From Rebecca billardiae RCC1528 (Eukaryota > Haptophyta), in NCBI GenBank assembly GCA_965240325.2, contig OZ251224.1, forward strand, positions 992,001 to 1,056,000: 64,000 nucleotides of DNA. Reading direction: 5' to 3'. Shown here in pieces: positions 1 through 10,616 of this stretch (positions are counted from its first letter, which is position 1; each line of letters opens with the position of its first letter). The position numbers and the translations under genes were made by a program. The notes beneath the pieces were generated by a model. That model was not told the DNA's origin and made no database searches. It saw nothing but the letters and a program-made list of their open reading frames with translations.

Positions 1-564
1 GCCTTGGGCTTGGTCTTGACCCGAATGACCGAGTTGAGGCTCCGAGGAGCCCTGCACCGCCGGCCGGGCGGCGCGGTGCGAGCCTGCTCATGGCGGGCGC
101 GGGCCGTTGGCGGCGCTCTAACTAGTATGCTGTGTCAACTGTCTGAATTGCGACATGGCATTATTCATCAGCTATAATCTGCGCTAGTTATACGCGCAAA
201 TAATAATAACTCTGTGACTCGGACTGTCAGTCAGGCCAGATAATTCCCATTCTGAGGTGGGTTACTATTTGTTGTATGTTGAGACCCCTTCGTAGTTCGT
301 AACAGTTCGCGGCCTCCCAGGGGGCGCCAGGCGGGGTCAGAGCCAGGCCCCTCGCGGGCCGGGACACGGGTCCCCGCGGAGAGCACTATGCCCCCCCCCC
401 CCCCCCCGGCCGTGCCCGTCCGGGGGGGGGCGGGGGGGCTCCCGTGCCTCCGGACTGGCGCGGGCGGTAGTTACGGTATTCAAGAAGACGATATGATTCG
501 ATTTAGACCAGGCATGAATCCGCTTCGTACCGGTCCGGGCGGATCGGATCAACTCGGAGTGACA
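1..564. other. Intergenic, no gene seen
   Basis: No convincing coding region was found. The stretch holds a pure C run at about 390-407 followed by a G-rich patch (about 422-437). These lie in a reading frame that could extend the downstream glycosyltransferase upstream, but they look like simple sequence rather than protein. The 120-300 part is AT-richer than the genes. Confidence 0.5.
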
Positions 565-2103
565 ATGGCGGCCGTGCTGTGCGTTTGGGTCTGGTCGTTC
601 GCGTGCGCACATCAGCCGCAGCCGCATGCGGCGTCTCCGGGCTGGCGGCTGCACACGTACGCCCCGCCTCTGGAGCAGCTCGGCGTGTCGGCAGAGGCGG
701 CAGCGCGCTACTGGCGGCACATTCAGATCGGACCGACGCGCTTGCCCTGGGACGCCGGTGGGCAGGCGCACAACCTTGCGCGGGATCTACCTAGAGCGCT
801 ACCAGCATGGACAGGTCCACCGCCCCGCCGAGCAGACGAGCGCGTGCTCTCCTTCCTTCCGATCGCGCCGTACGTGCTGTGCATGAACTCAGACGACTAC
901 GGTGCCGAGACGAGCAACGCCATGATGCGCCTCAAGGGCTCGTTCCCGAACTGGCGCAAACCTCCAGCGATGCGCAACGCGATGAACCCGCCGTGCCTTG
1001 CCAACACGACACTCGCATGTCCTGCGTACGAGCGCGTGCTGCGCTGGATGACCGAGCAGCCAAGCTGGCGTGCCCGTGAGCACCTGCATGCCCTGCTGCT
1101 CATGTCGGCCGACGTGCCGCGCCTCGCGCACGAGTGTGCCGAGCGGAACCGCATCCCTGAGCACGAGCGGTCGGTGTACGCCCTTGTGGGCCGTTCGATC
1201 CTCATCACGACGGAGGGGCGGCGCTGGACGTGGCGCGAGGAGCGCGCGGACGGCAGGCTGCTCGTCGCGCCGGACTGGACACCGCCCTTCTTCATGTTCA
1301 ACGGCTCGCACGCGCGCCTCCGCGCCTCCAAAACCGAGCTCGTGGCGATGAAGACCGTCGCAGCAAAAGAGTGCCACCGGTACGACAACCCACGACATCC
1401 GGCGAAGATGTATTGTGCGTCGTCGCCCGAGGCACGGCGTGCTATCGACGCTGGCAGGACGCCCCTCGCTGACGCACGGCCCGGTGAGGTCAGGCGCGCC
1501 CTGGTGATCGCCATGCACAACCTGACCGGCCTGCCGACGGGCCAGTACTTGTCCGGGCGGACCAAGCTGGAGAAGGCCCCAAAGACGGCGCTGCTGAGGA
1601 TCGCGCGCGCGTACAAGAAGGCGATCTTCACCATCGTGCCGCCCGGGGACACCGTCACATCGTGTCGCGTGTACAACGCGCTCGCAGCCGTCTCCATCCC
1701 AGTGCTCCTCATCCCTGACGAGTTCCTGCCCTTCCACTCGCTCGTGCCGTGGGCCAACGTCTCGCTGTCCATCGACCCTGCGGACGTGCTCGCCTACGCG
1801 CGAAGCAAGGCCCACGGAACCTCGCAGCACGCAAATCCACTGTGGAAGCTGCAGCAGCTTGTCGACTCGGAGCCACACCGGGTGGCCGAGATGCAGCGCC
1901 AGCTGGCAAAGTACCGCTGGCACGTGATGTACCACAACGGCTCGCCCAAGTCCAAGATGGGCGTCGTGCCCTTTGACCGGGAAGACGAGGAAGACCGCGC
2001 TCGCAGGCCGCCGCAAGAGTGGCCCTCCGCTGCAAAGAGCGTGGCGCATGATCTGGTGCTCGCTGCCGAGCGACGACGACGCTCGTTGACTGCAGGGCGG
2101 TGA
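565..2103 (+). CDS. Exostosin-like glycosyltransferase (GT47 type)
   Basis: Probable secretory-pathway (Golgi/ER) glycosyltransferase of 512 residues. The ATG at 565 was chosen because it starts a hydrophobic signal-like segment (residues 1-16, ending near FACA). The same frame stays open upstream to 388, but that part is encoded by poly-C/poly-G sequence. The family signature is in the C-terminal third (residues about 353-402): FTIVPPGDTVTSCRVYNAL followed by IPVLLIPDEFLPF and a W-A-N segment. It matches the exostosin pattern of P-x-G-D, a conserved S-x-R, then IPV and LPF. N-glycosylation sequons (NTT, NGS, NLT, NVS) fit a lumenal protein. No intron is needed. Acceptor and donor sugars cannot be told from the sequence; algal GT47 members often act on cell-surface polysaccharides, which is only an inference here. 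Confidence 0.8.
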   Translation: MAAVLCVWVWSFACAHQPQPHAASPGWRLHTYAPPLEQLGVSAEAAARYWRHIQIGPTRLPWDAGGQAHNLARDLPRALPAWTGPPPRRADERVLSFLPIAPYVLCMNSDDYGAETSNAMMRLKGSFPNWRKPPAMRNAMNPPCLANTTLACPAYERVLRWMTEQPSWRAREHLHALLLMSADVPRLAHECAERNRIPEHERSVYALVGRSILITTEGRRWTWREERADGRLLVAPDWTPPFFMFNGSHARLRASKTELVAMKTVAAKECHRYDNPRHPAKMYCASSPEARRAIDAGRTPLADARPGEVRRALVIAMHNLTGLPTGQYLSGRTKLEKAPKTALLRIARAYKKAIFTIVPPGDTVTSCRVYNALAAVSIPVLLIPDEFLPFHSLVPWANVSLSIDPADVLAYARSKAHGTSQHANPLWKLQQLVDSEPHRVAEMQRQLAKYRWHVMYHNGSPKSKMGVVPFDREDEEDRARRPPQEWPSAAKSVAHDLVLAAERRRRSLTAGR

Positions 2104-3033
2104 CGAGTCGTTAGTGTGGTGCTCGGGCCCCGCGGGTGGACCGCGCGTCGCGTCGAAGCCGGAGCCGCGCAGCCTGACGCCTGGCTGTGCATGATCAGCG
2201 TGGGCCTTGCTGTCTAATAACCCTGTCAGTGGCGCGCGGTTTATTGCTGATGATATATACATATACATATATATATATGTATATATATGGATGATGTATA
2301 TACATATATATATGTATCTGATGACGTAATATGATTTTATAGCAGCATTCAGTTGATGATGTCGACGATCAGATAGTGAGATATCGAGTCATCGTCGTCT
2401 GACGATGATGCTGACACTGTCAGTCGCAGCGCGCACAGGCGTCCGATCCGCGCGGGGTCGTCGGCCGTACAAGCACTGATGAGTCATCACTGATGAAGCA
2501 GCTAGTGCCCGAATTCACGCGGCGAATTCAATAACATATTACTAATAACAAGACCACTCGGCTCTGCTGAATCTAAGCAGCGGTGTTCTGAGTGAGTCAG
2601 CGGCAGTGAGCACGACTCAGCAGCAGCAGTAGTTAGCGGCGGCCTGCGCGCGCGTGCCGCCCAGCTGACCCGTGACGGGCCGTGTGACCGGGCGCCGTGC
2701 CGCCGCCCGAGCCGCTCGGCGCGGATCGGTCATTCGGCGGCCGGCGGGAGCCACGGACAGAGAGTATACGGTATTGCTAGATAACGGTACGTATACGTAT
2801 AGCTCTGCTGCCAGTCTGTCGCGGTAGAGCTAGTGATAGGTCTTAAATCGACATTATCAGTTAATTCGTCTGGCTCACTGGGTCTGGGACTCCACCGACA
2901 CGATGGCCCAGTACACCGGCCTACGTGCCTCCGCGTCAGGCCGTCGCCGTCTGGACAGTCGACACGCCATCACCGCGAGTGAGGCCCATGTGGCACATCA
3001 ACACGACACGCCCGGACACGGGCTCTGTCGGGC
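2104..3033. other. Convergent intergenic region with AT microsatellite
   Basis: This lies between the convergent glycosyltransferase and FBXO7-like genes. No gene is seen. A TA/CATA-rich, partly self-complementary microsatellite lies at about 2250-2315; it could form a cruciform but shows no other feature. The rest is mixed-composition sequence without long open frames of protein-like character. Confidence 0.6.
2250..2315. repeat. TA/TACATA microsatellite
   Basis: Alternating TATA, CATA and TGTA units with local dyad symmetry stand out sharply from the GC-rich surroundings. This is simple sequence. Confidence 0.8.
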
Positions 3034-4797
3034 TCAGCCAAAGAAGCCGCCACCGCCTCCGAAGCCTCCCCCGAATCCAAATCGTGAGGGGTCGGGCATG
3101 TCTGGGTGGAGCCCTCGCCCGCCCATGCCACGGCCGAGGCCGCGCCCACGCCCCATGCCCCGCCCGGGCATCGGCACGCCGCCCGCGCCGCCAAACCCAC
3201 CGTCGACATCCATGTCCGGATGGATCGGGTCAAAGCGCGAGCCTGGGGGCACAGCGCCGCCGGGCAGCCGGCCGTCGGGGTCTCCGAGCGGGCCGAGCGG
3301 CATGCCGCCGCCACCGCCGCCAAAGGGGTCGCCGCGCGGGCCGCCGATGGGCAGCCCGCCGGGCAGCCCGCCGGGCAGCCGGTCGTGGTCGCCGCCGATC
3401 ATCCCAGGGAAGGGCATCGGCCCGCCCCCAAACGGCCCGAGCGGGCCGGTCGGGTGTGGCCTCGCCGGGTGCGGCAAAAACATGGCGCGCGCCGCCTCCT
3501 GCTCGGCGCGCATGCGCGCCTCCATCTCGCGGCGCGAGGCGGCTGCTTGCTTCACGTGCTCGGCGTACACGCGGCGCCAGCCGCCCGGCGGCGGCGTCGC
3601 CGGCACGCCGACCACGAAGTCCTCCGCCACCAGCCGGCGCCACAGCTGATCGTCCTGCGCGGTCGCGCGCAGCCCGCGGCAGGTCGCACCGACCGCGACG
3701 AGGCTGCGGGCGTCGAGGTGGTGCAGGAGGGAGTAGCGCAGCTCCGCGCACAGGTCGACGAGGAGCGCGCGCTGGCTCAGCGCGCGAAGCTGCGCGAGCA
3801 GCGGCTGCACCACGCGCAGGCCCGCCTCGCGCGCGAACTTGGCGGGCGAGCGCAGCGTGGCCGAGTCTCGCCAGCTCGCCGGCCCCGCCTGCGCGAGCGC
3901 CGCCGCGGGCGGGAGGTGGGGCGCCAGGCTGCGCAGGGCGAGGGCGGGCAGGCGCGGCGCGTGAGAGCCGCGCGCGCCGCGGGCCGCGCGCGCCACCCGC
4001 GCGCACACGCACCTGAGCTGCCACGTGTTCACGGCTGGCTCCTCAGCGCACGTCACGACTGAGTTGACGACGACGGCGAGCGGAGGCGCCACGCCGCCCG
4101 CGCCCATGGCGATGAGCTTGAGCTGCACCGCGGGCTGGGCTGCGTGAGCCGCGGGCGCGGCGGTGCCGTCAGGCAGAGGCCTCGCGACGGACGGGTGCTC
4201 GTACTCGAGCGCGCACAGGCCGGGCACGCCGTTCCAGCCCTGAGACAGGCCACTCGGCAGCGCCGATGCCGGCACGAAGCCCGCGTCGAGCATGAGCGCG
4301 TGCACGGCGGCGGCAACGAACTCGAGCGCGCTCGAAGCGTTGGCAGCAGGCAGCACCGTCTCGAAGCGCATCCGCGCGCCCTCTGGCAGCTCGTCTGCGG
4401 CCACGGCCGCCGCGGCCACCGCGGCTGCGCCCGAAGCCACGGGCGGTGCGCGAGCGGCTGCTGCCGCGGCCACAGCAACAGGAGGAACAGGGCGCGGGGC
4501 AGGCGCGGCGGGCGCGGGCTGCTCAGCAAGCATCGGGTCTGCGCCAGCTTGCTCGGCGGCCGATGTCTGGCCAGCGTCCACTCCGCCATCGAGCACGTAG
4601 AGCAGGTCGCCCGAGCGCAGGCCGAGATCGTGCAGCGAGCCCTCGCCCGTCAGCTCCGTCTTCTTGTTCAGCGAGACGCGGACCTCCTCGATGCCCGTGG
4701 ACGCGCGAATCGCTTCGACGAGGTCGCCCAGCGTACCCGACGCCTGCACGCGAGCGATGTTCGCGCCCGACGTGGCGGACTTGACGCGGAAGAGCAT
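3034..4797 (-). CDS. FBXO7-like protein: UBL, FP-like and F-box domains, Gly/Pro-rich tail
   Basis: Likely an SCF ubiquitin-ligase substrate adaptor related to FBXO7, which also regulates the proteasome. Two exons: 4797-4013 and 3928-3034. The 84-bp intron (GTGCGTGTGC...CTGCGCAG) is a multiple of three and free of stops, so the unspliced frame also reads through. The spliced product is 559 residues. The start at 4797 gives an N-terminal ubiquitin-like fold (1-70; ends LRSGDLLYVLDGG). An Ala/Pro linker follows, then an FP-type domain (about 143-261) and an F-box (about 325-366; LRYSLLHHLDARSLVAVGAT, then DDQLWRRL). The tail (400-559) is Gly/Pro/Met-rich with RFDPIHPDMD, like the C-terminal regions of FBXO7 and the proteasome inhibitor PI31. 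Domain order matches FBXO7. Assignment of the FP domain is from position and length rather than a clear motif. Confidence 0.75.
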   Translation of the reverse strand: MLFRVKSATSGANIARVQASGTLGDLVEAIRASTGIEEVRVSLNKKTELTGEGSLHDLGLRSGDLLYVLDGGVDAGQTSAAEQAGADPMLAEQPAPAAPAPRPVPPVAVAAAAAARAPPVASGAAAVAAAAVAADELPEGARMRFETVLPAANASSALEFVAAAVHALMLDAGFVPASALPSGLSQGWNGVPGLCALEYEHPSVARPLPDGTAAPAAHAAQPAVQLKLIAMGAGGVAPPLAVVVNSVVTCAEEPAVNTWQLRCVCARVARAARGARGSHAPRLPALALRSLAPHLPPAAALAQAGPASWRDSATLRSPAKFAREAGLRVVQPLLAQLRALSQRALLVDLCAELRYSLLHHLDARSLVAVGATCRGLRATAQDDQLWRRLVAEDFVVGVPATPPPGGWRRVYAEHVKQAAASRREMEARMRAEQEAARAMFLPHPARPHPTGPLGPFGGGPMPFPGMIGGDHDRLPGGLPGGLPIGGPRGDPFGGGGGGMPLGPLGDPDGRLPGGAVPPGSRFDPIHPDMDVDGGFGGAGGVPMPGRGMGRGRGLGRGMGGRGLHPDMPDPSRFGFGGGFGGGGGFFG

Positions 4798-5787
4798 CGC
4801 CGATACGGTGGCACCAGGCGGGGGGCGGGCGGCCGTGGTCAAGGAAGTTGCGGACGTCCTCCGGCTTGCAAACCAAGCCCCCCAAAACAGGATGACGGGC
4901 ACTGGGCGACGCGAGGGCCCGCGTGCGCAGCGCTCCCAAGGCCGCATGCGGGCTTGACAGCCGTGCGCGGGCGCTTTGCGGGAGCGAGAACAGCCGTAGG
5001 CAGCCATCGCGCCGCCTCGTCCACGCCCTCGCCGCCCTCTCTGCGCGCAGAGACCTGCCGAATGGCAGGCGCAGTTCTCGAGAAGGCCTGTCCGACGAGC
5101 GTGATGGGCGCGCGTGCGTCCCTGGGGCGTTCAAGGTCGGCTTTTTCGCGTCTGTGCGATGGGCAGGAGAGTACTCAACATCACTGCGTCGCCATCAGCC
5201 ATGCTGACATCGGTTGGACCGCACGCGCGTGCGCGGCAGCTGGCAGGCCAGCAAGCGGTTGAAATGGCGGCGCGCGTGATCACAAGGCTGTCGACGAGGA
5301 GACCGCAGTGCGAGCAAAAGGAGGGCACGCCAGACATGCGTATCGGTCGCGGGGCGTGCGTGACCCGTGAGCACGGGCGCGACGGGCGCGACGAACGCCG
5401 CCATGCGCCTCGACGCGCACGCGCCGCGGCGGACGACCGAGGAGGGCGGGCGGGCTGGCCTTGCTGGCCTTCTCCGTGCTGCGGCAGTCCGGGAGTGCCC
5501 GCGCACGCGCAGATCGTATTCAAAAGCTCCCGGACGGGCAACACCTCCTTAAGAGGTGTTGCCCGCCAAGGCGCGAGGGGTTTTGGGGGGCTTGGTTTGC
5601 AAGCCTCCGGACCGCTCCCGCCGAGGATGTGTCCCCGTGTCAGCCCTGTCCTTCTGTGACATTCAGGCCGCCGTCGGTACAGTCAACAAACGATGACTGT
5701 ACACTACCGTCTGAAGGTCACGGTACAACGGACAACGGTACATCATGATTCTGATAGACTATGATTCTAGTATACGTTACAGTTACT
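4798..5787. other. Intergenic, upstream of the FBXO7-like gene
   Basis: No gene is supported. It contains a short inverted repeat (4857-4886 against 5580-5608) and a perfect 12-bp-stem hairpin (5537-5565), listed separately. Open frames here are GC-driven and show no recognisable protein. Confidence 0.5.
5537..5565. repeat. Perfect hairpin, 12-bp stem
   Basis: GGGCAACACCTC (5537-5548) and GAGGTGTTGCCC (5554-5565) are exact reverse complements around a CTTAA loop. No T-run follows, and this is a eukaryotic context, so it is not called a terminator. Confidence 0.75.
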
Positions 5788-7220
5788 AAACTGTGCCCTG
5801 GCGGGCGGGGGGGTCGGCGGGCCGTGCCAGTGCTGTCGCAATGTATCCTTTGCGGGTTCGCGTCTTTCCACATTCGCTCGTGGCCGTGGGTGACGGACAG
5901 TCGAGTGCAAGGACCAGTGACACGTGAAGTTGGCTCCCCGACGTGATGTACACACGTTTCACGGTCTGTACTCTTAGAGTATTGTATGCGCATCAGCGAG
6001 GCCCACACCCACGAGGGAATGTGCAGCACGCGGGGCGGGGCGGGTAGCCCGTTGCTCCGCGCGAGCGCGGGTACGCGTTGTATGTGCCGCATATCGACCG
6101 CGATGGCGTAATCGAGCGCCTCGCCGCCGTGGGCTCGGCGCAGGTCGCGTTGACGTCGTACACGGCCACCACGCTGAGCACGAGCGCGTTGACGTTCACG
6201 CGGTCGTCGCTCTTCGCATCTTCGACAGGTCTGGCGCTCGCGTGCTCGGGGGCACGAGGAGCTGTTGGTTGTGCGCGCGCGCGCGCACAGCGACAGCGTG
6301 TGCACTCGCGATCGAGAGTGGGCAAGCGCTGCTCACGCGAGCACACGAATCGCAGCGCATCCGTCACCGGCGTGACGACTTCCGCCTCGTCCCGCAGCGC
6401 CTGCGCCATGGACGAGGCCATGGCGCGGCGATGTTGCATGCTCGACGTTTCATCTCTCTGCGGATGGCATCACGGGCTTGTCTGTGTCGCGCTGCGGCGA
6501 GGGTCGCCAACTCGCGATGACGCGGTTGCTGCCACGGCGACAGACCCGGGAGGTGCGTCCGCTGCGCGTCGTACGCCGTTGGCGCTGCGCTTCCGTCGCA
6601 TTGGTCACCGTCGACGCCATGCAGGCCGGACGTGGGCTTCGGCAATGACTGAGTCCGGTGCGCGGATTCCGGCGATCGAGTTCAGAAGGCCGCGCCAAAT
6701 CTTGCGTCGCGTGCGATGGCGCTTCCCGCCCGCGAGACGCCTCGTGATGAGGGCTTTCTCGCACCGAGCCCGACGCGCGACGGTGGATCGCGCGAGGCGT
6801 TCATCGTGCGCAGCGCATGATGCTATGGCCGGTGCGAGCTTTCGACGTGCACGTCGGGCGAGGATCGCCCCAGGTCGCACGATCGTGTCGACGCGCCGAG
6901 CGTACCGCTCCAAACGTGTCGATTTAGCCCCCGTTCGACCTGCACGCGAGACGACGAGGGCAGCAATCGCGAATCGGGCGAAAACCCCCCTCGGGAGTCC
7001 TCTCGCGATGTCCGCGCCGGCGTTGGATTCGGCGCGCGCCGCCCATGCGCTCCGCGCCATGCGTCTGTTGTTTTCGGCCGAGCGTCCCCAGTGGGAGCTG
7101 CGAGGGCGCCCGGTAGTGAGCGAAGCGATTTTCTTTTCTTGGCGAGGCGATTTTCTTTTTCTTTTTCTTTTTCTTATCTTTTTCCCGGGCACTACAAGGG
7201 GCGGACCTACGGCCCGCCAT
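5788..7220. mobile_element. Family A interspersed element, copy 1
   Basis: One of three near full-length copies in the window (others at 18957-20477 and 38623-40189; a 3' part at 27429-28267). All copies start AAACTGTGCCCT, run through a G-rich patch into GGCGGGCCGTGCCAG, and end CACTACAAGGGGCGGACC, then TACGGCCCGCCAT. The 3' end can fold (GGCGGACC against GGCCCGCC), and GGCGGGCCGT occurs in inverted form at both ends. A pyrimidine-rich TTTTCTTTTTC tract lies just inside the 3' end. This copy lacks about 100 bp that copies 2 and 3 carry near position 6125. No transposase is recognised. Target-site duplications are not convincing, so the class is unknown. Confidence 0.75.
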
Positions 7221-9179
7221 AACGTGTAACGTTTCAAGCAATAGGTATGCACACCTTAGCTATCAGAACAACGATCAGTGACAGCCTGGGATCTAGCCGC
7301 CGACAGACTGTCATCGGTCATTGCATAGGGGGGCCAAACCGCCCATTTAAAAATGAAAAGCAAAGTCGCGTCGCATTTTCGCTCCGCCCTCGGCCTTTTA
7401 GGGTGGCGCGGAGCCTTTTTCTCGGACCCCGCTCGAAAATCGAGCTCCGACGCCTCGGACGCTCAGAGCTCGGTTCCGCTCCAGCGCGAGCGGCCGGAGG
7501 CAGTGGACCGCCGCGCGCTCGCGACCTTTGAGACGCCGAGATGGTCTCGGGTGCGCGCGCGCGTGACGCTGGTGGGCGCTACTGACCCGTGCCTTTGCGC
7601 CACCAGCGGCTCACCACCCGCTTCTTGGCCACCTCGCGCCGTGCGCGGCGCGCGTCGGCCGGCTTGAATTGGCGCGCTGCGTGCGCCCGTCACGCTACCG
7701 CTCGGTGTGGGTCATGATCAACTCGGAGTGGTGAGATCGGTGCTCGGAGCAGTTGTCTAGGTATGTATGTGCATGGTCAACTCGCCTAACCTGCCCTACT
7801 GCGCCGGAATCGCCGTCAGCAGACCGGCGCGAGCTCGCGCGCAACACCTCCGCGGAGCTCGCAACTGTCATGTTCCGCTTGTAGGGCCCGTGTTTGCACC
7901 TGCCGTGGCACTTGCGATGGTCAGTACGTTGGGTATGGGTCACGTGTGCCCTCTGATGGCGTCTGGGCGCCTCCCATTCGCCTCTCAGGACGTCGCGGAC
8001 GTGCTCGCAGGCAGCGGTTGGCTCATTCGACAGGTCCGACGTGCACTCGACCGTGCCTGCAAGCGCGCCCCTGTGACGCTCATGCCTGCAGAAGCAGATG
8101 CAGATGGGCCCTCGTGCACCCTGGTGCGCCCAAGACCGGCGGGAGCGTCAGAGACCGTCTCAATCTTGACACCTTGCACACGCCGGCGCTTGCCGTTGGG
8201 CTCCGCGCAGCCAGCCAGGAGCGCCGAACAGCGCCGGATCAGCCTCTGTAGGCCGAATATCCGCCCCTAAGCCCAGAAATAGCGCGGAACAGGGTAGTGC
8301 GTACCTATATGGACCAATCCCATCCAGCCTGGTTTGGTGCAGACACGCCAGCCACCGCCTGGAGCAGACGTTTGCTGCCGAATCGCATGCTCGGCACTGT
8401 GCCGCACTGCGACGACGACAAATTTGACCTGCCTCGTAGGTCTCGGCCAGGGAGCGGTGACGGTTGGCTCGAGTGACTTTAAACCTTGACTATGACCGAG
8501 AGCACTCCCGGGCTGAGGACGTGGGGCCGGTGCTTTGGGTCTACTATGTCTGCAATACGCCGTACGCGTGGCCGTATACACAGTCTGAAAACGTATCTCG
8601 CAGCTCGAGATCAGACGAGGCTGTATTCATCAGCATGGCGCCTATATACACAGTGGGTATGCAACGATGAACGATCGGTGGCTTCTAGGAAACTACATAT
8701 TTGACAGCCTGCCAGTACACAGCCTATATCGCATGTTGGGACCTGCTGCTGCTGAGGACTCAGAACGATCTCGCTGAGATGCTCTATCAAAGTGAGGTCG
8801 ACATGGTCTATATGTCACATATAGGACGACCGTTACATGCCGTTTCCAATAAGTTCAGGCTCATTCTAATAAGTAAATATGCTAGCCGTTACGCCCTATA
8901 TTCAGGGTATGTGCACCTGATTTTTTTACATGCATGGCCGGCCCAGACCCCTCCAGAGGGCAAATGATCCAGCCCGAAATCAGCTCTAAACACTCGCTAG
9001 GACCCGCGCTCGTGGCCGTCAGTAACGCTACAGTGCCACTTTGGCCCCCCTACATCGGACAGACTGTCGATTATTCCGGTGGCAGACTGGCACAGTGGGC
9101 GCAGCTCGGCTGCGTCAGCTCGGCCGTGACCGGGCCAGGCGGCGGGTCGGACCTGACAGTGACAGTCATGTCACATGTG
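7221..9179. other. Intergenic, no gene supported
   Basis: Nearly 2 kb with no recognisable gene. Composition drops to moderate GC between about 8260 and 8940, unlike the coding DNA around it. On the minus strand at about 7582-7665 a short stretch reads FKPADARRARREVAKKRV, then VSRWWRKGTGQ and stop. It could be the last exon or a relic of a gene, but nothing upstream supports a full gene. Confidence 0.45.
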
Positions 9180-10616
9180 TCAGCCGCGCCATTGCGGCGG
9201 CGGCTTTGCGCCGGCCTTGTCAGGACCGTACAGCTCGCTCCACCAGCTGGTCGCCTGACTTGGCGTCGGCGATGATCCGGCCGCCGGGCGGCCGGGTGCG
9301 GTCATGCTCGTGGTGTTGGAGCCGCCCGGCAGCGCGGCGAAGTTGGGCCGGAGCCGGTCGACGACCCACTGCAGCGCCCTGGCCGTGCGCGCGCGCGTGG
9401 CGACCACCCTGCTCTCGGCAAGCTCGAGCTTGTCCGCGGTGCGCTCCAGCCCGGCAGCCATGGCCAGGCGGCGCTGCTCGACCGCAAAGCGCAAGTTGTC
9501 CTGCAGCACGCGCACGGGCCCCGAGATCACCACGTCCACCTGGTACTCGCCTGTGAACGGGTCGCTCAGGTCGGTGAGCAGCCCGGTGAGCGCGACGAGG
9601 AACGAGCACATGAACGAGAACGCGACGCGGATCTTGAGCGCCTCGCCAAACGACTCGTCGAGCGCGCCCGCGCACTCGGTCAGGAACGCGAAGATGACCG
9701 AGCAGCCCAGCACGAAGACCAGCACCCAGTGCAGCACGGGGAACTCGGTCTCGCGCGACGAGCGCCGGCGCGCGCGCACGCAGTCGAGCTGCACGATCAG
9801 GTTCGTGCCCGCCGTCGCCGTGTTGATGATCAGGTCGGGCAGCTTGGCGCGCTCGACCAGCTTCCGGTCGACGCTCGTGAAGATGAGCGAGTGCAGCTTG
9901 CGCGAGTGCTCGCGCTGGTCCTCGCTCAGCAGCTGCCGGTCGACGTCAGGGCAGCGCCATGAGCACTCGCACAGCAGGCTGATCAGGTAGCCTCGGATCT
10001 CGAACAGCGCGACCGCCAGCCGCGCGGGCGCGTCCCCGAGCAGGTGGCGGAACACTGTCGTGAGGTCCTCCAGCACCTGCAGCTCGGTGTTGAGCTCCTC
10101 GCGCAGCCTGCGCTGGCGCTCCCACTGGCGCGAGATCGTGGTGGAGACGAGCGTGCCAAAGAGCAGCGAGTTGGTCGGCAGCAGCACCGACGTGAGCACC
10201 GTCGTCGAGAGTGCGCGCGTCTGCGGCGACACTCTCCGCAGCGCCGTCACCGAGAGCGCGTCGACCAGCTCAGGCAGAGCCAGGTAGGCGAGCACCCCCA
10301 CGACGGGCACGAGCGCGATGATGATGTACGTGCGCGTGCGCACGATCTCGTCCAGCAGCGTCACCGGCCCGAACAGCGTCGACTCCGCCTCCTTCACCGA
10401 GACTACGCCGTCGCCGTTCTGGTCGAGCTGCTGCAGGTCGCTCAGCTTCTGCAGTAGCTCGTTGCGCGTGCTCCCCACCCTGGGTCCGGGCAGTATGGCC
10501 ATGCGTGGCGACACGCCGCGCCAGGTCGATCGTATGGCCGGCGCGCGCAGCGCTGCTGCGGGTGAGCACGTCCACGCGCCCAGCAGCACGAGGCTGCTCA
10601 ACGTGTGGACCACCAT
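9180..10616 (-). CDS. DUF4239 (bestrophin-like) membrane protein with EF-hand, probably plastid
   Basis: A 478-residue protein in one exon. The N-terminus has a signal peptide (1-22, ending SPAAA) then an Arg/Ser-rich stretch, the usual bipartite plastid presequence of secondary-plastid algae. A canonical 12-residue EF-hand loop, DQNGDGVVSVKE (65-76; Asp65, Asn67, Asp69, Glu76), precedes four hydrophobic segments: two in the first third (about 94-112 and about 130-155) and two after residue 285 (VLVFVLGCSVIFAFLTECA; VAFSFMCSFLVALTGLL). The pair-loop-pair layout with the long soluble middle is that of DUF4239, a bestrophin-related family. Transport of anions is inferred from that relationship. 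The EF-hand suggests calcium control. The ATG at 10616 is preferred for the signal peptide; another reading frame just upstream also looks protein-like (see findings). Confidence 0.75.
   Translation of the reverse strand: MVVHTLSSLVLLGAWTCSPAAALRAPAIRSTWRGVSPRMAILPGPRVGSTRNELLQKLSDLQQLDQNGDGVVSVKEAESTLFGPVTLLDEIVRTRTYIIIALVPVVGVLAYLALPELVDALSVTALRRVSPQTRALSTTVLTSVLLPTNSLLFGTLVSTTISRQWERQRRLREELNTELQVLEDLTTVFRHLLGDAPARLAVALFEIRGYLISLLCECSWRCPDVDRQLLSEDQREHSRKLHSLIFTSVDRKLVERAKLPDLIINTATAGTNLIVQLDCVRARRRSSRETEFPVLHWVLVFVLGCSVIFAFLTECAGALDESFGEALKIRVAFSFMCSFLVALTGLLTDLSDPFTGEYQVDVVISGPVRVLQDNLRFAVEQRRLAMAAGLERTADKLELAESRVVATRARTARALQWVVDRLRPNFAALPGGSNTTSMTAPGRPAAGSSPTPSQATSWWSELYGPDKAGAKPPPQWRG

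Noticed and set aside
2903-4062. Long plus-strand open frames opposite the FBXO7-like gene
   Set aside because: They are Arg/Ala/Pro-rich antisense shadows of a well-supported minus-strand gene.
5537-5565. Intrinsic terminator reading of the hairpin
   Set aside because: No T-run follows and the window is eukaryotic nuclear DNA.
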